A stretch of 25,121 nt of DNA from JAAYJM01 sp964498585. Lineage in GTDB: Bacteria; Bacteroidota; Ignavibacteria; Kapaibacteriales; UBA2268. A program made the translations under genes and the position numbers. This document shows positions 24,846 through 25,121 of the stretch, piece after piece (the first letter of the stretch is position 1; the number at the start of each line of letters is the position of its first letter). Below the pieces are notes generated by a model, which ran no database searches, had not been told where the DNA came from, and saw only the letters and a program-made list of their open reading frames with translations. The DNA is taken from positions 1 through 25,121 of the forward strand of contig CAZCHH010000050.1 of the NCBI GenBank assembly GCA_964498585.1. Reading direction: 5' to 3'.

Positions 24846-24925
24846 TGTCATTCTGACGGATGTCAGAATCCATCTTGAGAAGCAAGTGAGCTTGCTCACT
24901 TGTAACATTTGGGCAAGCCCAAATG
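24846..24925. repeat. Three consecutive hairpin modules
   Basis: Three perfect hairpins follow one another: attctgac/gtcagaat (24850-24869), caagtgag/ctcacttg (24883-24902) and catttggg/cccaaatg (24906-24925). Each has an 8-bp stem and a 4-base loop. The same three modules, in other orders or orientations, occur at 4652-4803 and 23021-23160. Before them, 24819-24845 holds a ctgct...agcag sequence rich in 'ggctgtcagct'. Confidence 0.85.
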
Positions 24926-24941
24926 CTTACATTAAGAATCA

Positions 24942-24972
24942 GATGTCCTGCATCTCCGAGATGTAGGACATC
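24942..24972. terminator. Strong hairpin with T-rich tail
   Basis: The arms gatgtcctgcatct and agatgtaggacatc pair along 14 positions with one G-U, loop ccg, followed by tttatttt on the plus strand. It could terminate the terminase transcript, which ends at 24765, though it lies 177 bp beyond the stop. Confidence 0.6.
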
Positions 24973-24981
24973 TTTATTTTA

Positions 24982-25028
24982 GTGGTAGCAACTGCTTGTG
25001 AGATTCTTTGCTACGCCTCAGAATGACA
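24982..25028. repeat. Inverted partial copy of the 13985-14065 repeat
   Basis: The reverse complement reads 'gtcattctgaggcgtagc' then 'tctcacaag' and 'ttgctaccac', matching the left arm and loop of the 13985-14036 repeat. Confidence 0.7.
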
Positions 25029-25059
25029 AAACACCAAACTAACAATTGTCAATTATCAA

Positions 25060-25121
25060 TTAAATTTCAATCCACACCGGCTCACTGGGAACCGCATATT
25101 GACTTAAGTTTTTCGTATTCA
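25060..25121 (-). CDS. Possible 3' end of a minus-strand gene
   Basis: Read on the minus strand from the window edge, one frame is open for 19 codons and ends in TAA at 25060-25062, giving 'NTKNLSQYAVPSEPVWIEI'. The residues look protein-like and the GC content is a little above the surrounding intergenic DNA. The fragment is too short for a family assignment. Confidence 0.4.
   Translation of the reverse strand, partial: NTKNLSQYAVPSEPVWIEI

Overview
The window is AT-rich, gene-dense bacterial DNA with dispersed palindromic intergenic repeats. Several genes carry clear Shine-Dalgarno sequences (GGAGG or AAGGAG), notably the four-gene oxidoreductase operon. There is also a secreted fibre-like protein opening with the 'SILDLG...GFLLPRV' style typical of Bacteroidota and relatives, a VorB-type 2-oxoacid:ferredoxin oxidoreductase, a pentahaem NrfA, and Kdo-pathway and O-antigen genes. 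Together these suggest a Gram-negative, anaerobic or microaerophilic member of the Bacteroidota/Chlorobiota (FCB) group, perhaps Ignavibacteria- or Kapabacteria-like. That placement is an inference; no rRNA or marker gene is present.

Layout. 1-491: two copies of a hairpin-forming repeat and smaller palindromes. 492-4544 (+): a STAS-domain protein with a long unrecognised C-terminal region, followed at once by a single polypeptide joining an ABC permease (COG4120/TrpY type) to two tandem substrate-binding domains (COG2984/TrpX type). No ATPase gene is visible. 4545-4908: palindromic repeats. 4909-5908 (-): a small lipoprotein and an outer-membrane beta-barrel protein. 5909-6854: about 950 bp without a gene, holding a hairpin, a 323-bp inverted-repeat (MITE-like) element and a rho-independent terminator. 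6855-9519 (-): a four-gene ferredoxin oxidoreductase operon (ferredoxin, alpha, beta, gamma). 9630-13840 (-): a tightly packed TldD/PmbA-like protein, Wzz-type chain-length protein and O-antigen ligase/polymerase. 14119-15189 (-): a solitary DNA methyltransferase. 15313-18038 (+): a HIT protein, arabinose-5-phosphate isomerase, and two adjacent type II toxin-antitoxin modules. 18074-19567 (+): NrfA nitrite reductase. 20038-22889 (+): a repetitive secreted protein with a YadA-like head region, and a small secreted protein. 23278-24765 (+): an isolated phage-type large terminase. 24766-25121: more palindromic repeats and the probable 3' end of a minus-strand gene.

How the genes fit together. 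NrfA (nitrite to ammonium) and the ferredoxin-linked oxidoreductase point to anaerobic metabolism. The isomerase (Kdo precursor), Wzz and ligase genes belong to lipopolysaccharide and surface-polysaccharide assembly. The STAS/ABC pair looks like a regulated uptake system lacking its local ATPase. The terminase, methyltransferase, toxin-antitoxin modules and repeats look like accessory DNA. I see no complete prophage, CRISPR array, tRNA or rRNA. The most unusual items are the permease-SBP-SBP fusion with its STAS partner, the TldD-like protein lacking the zinc motif inside a polysaccharide operon, the 323-bp inverted-repeat element, and the modular palindrome family found in most intergenic gaps.
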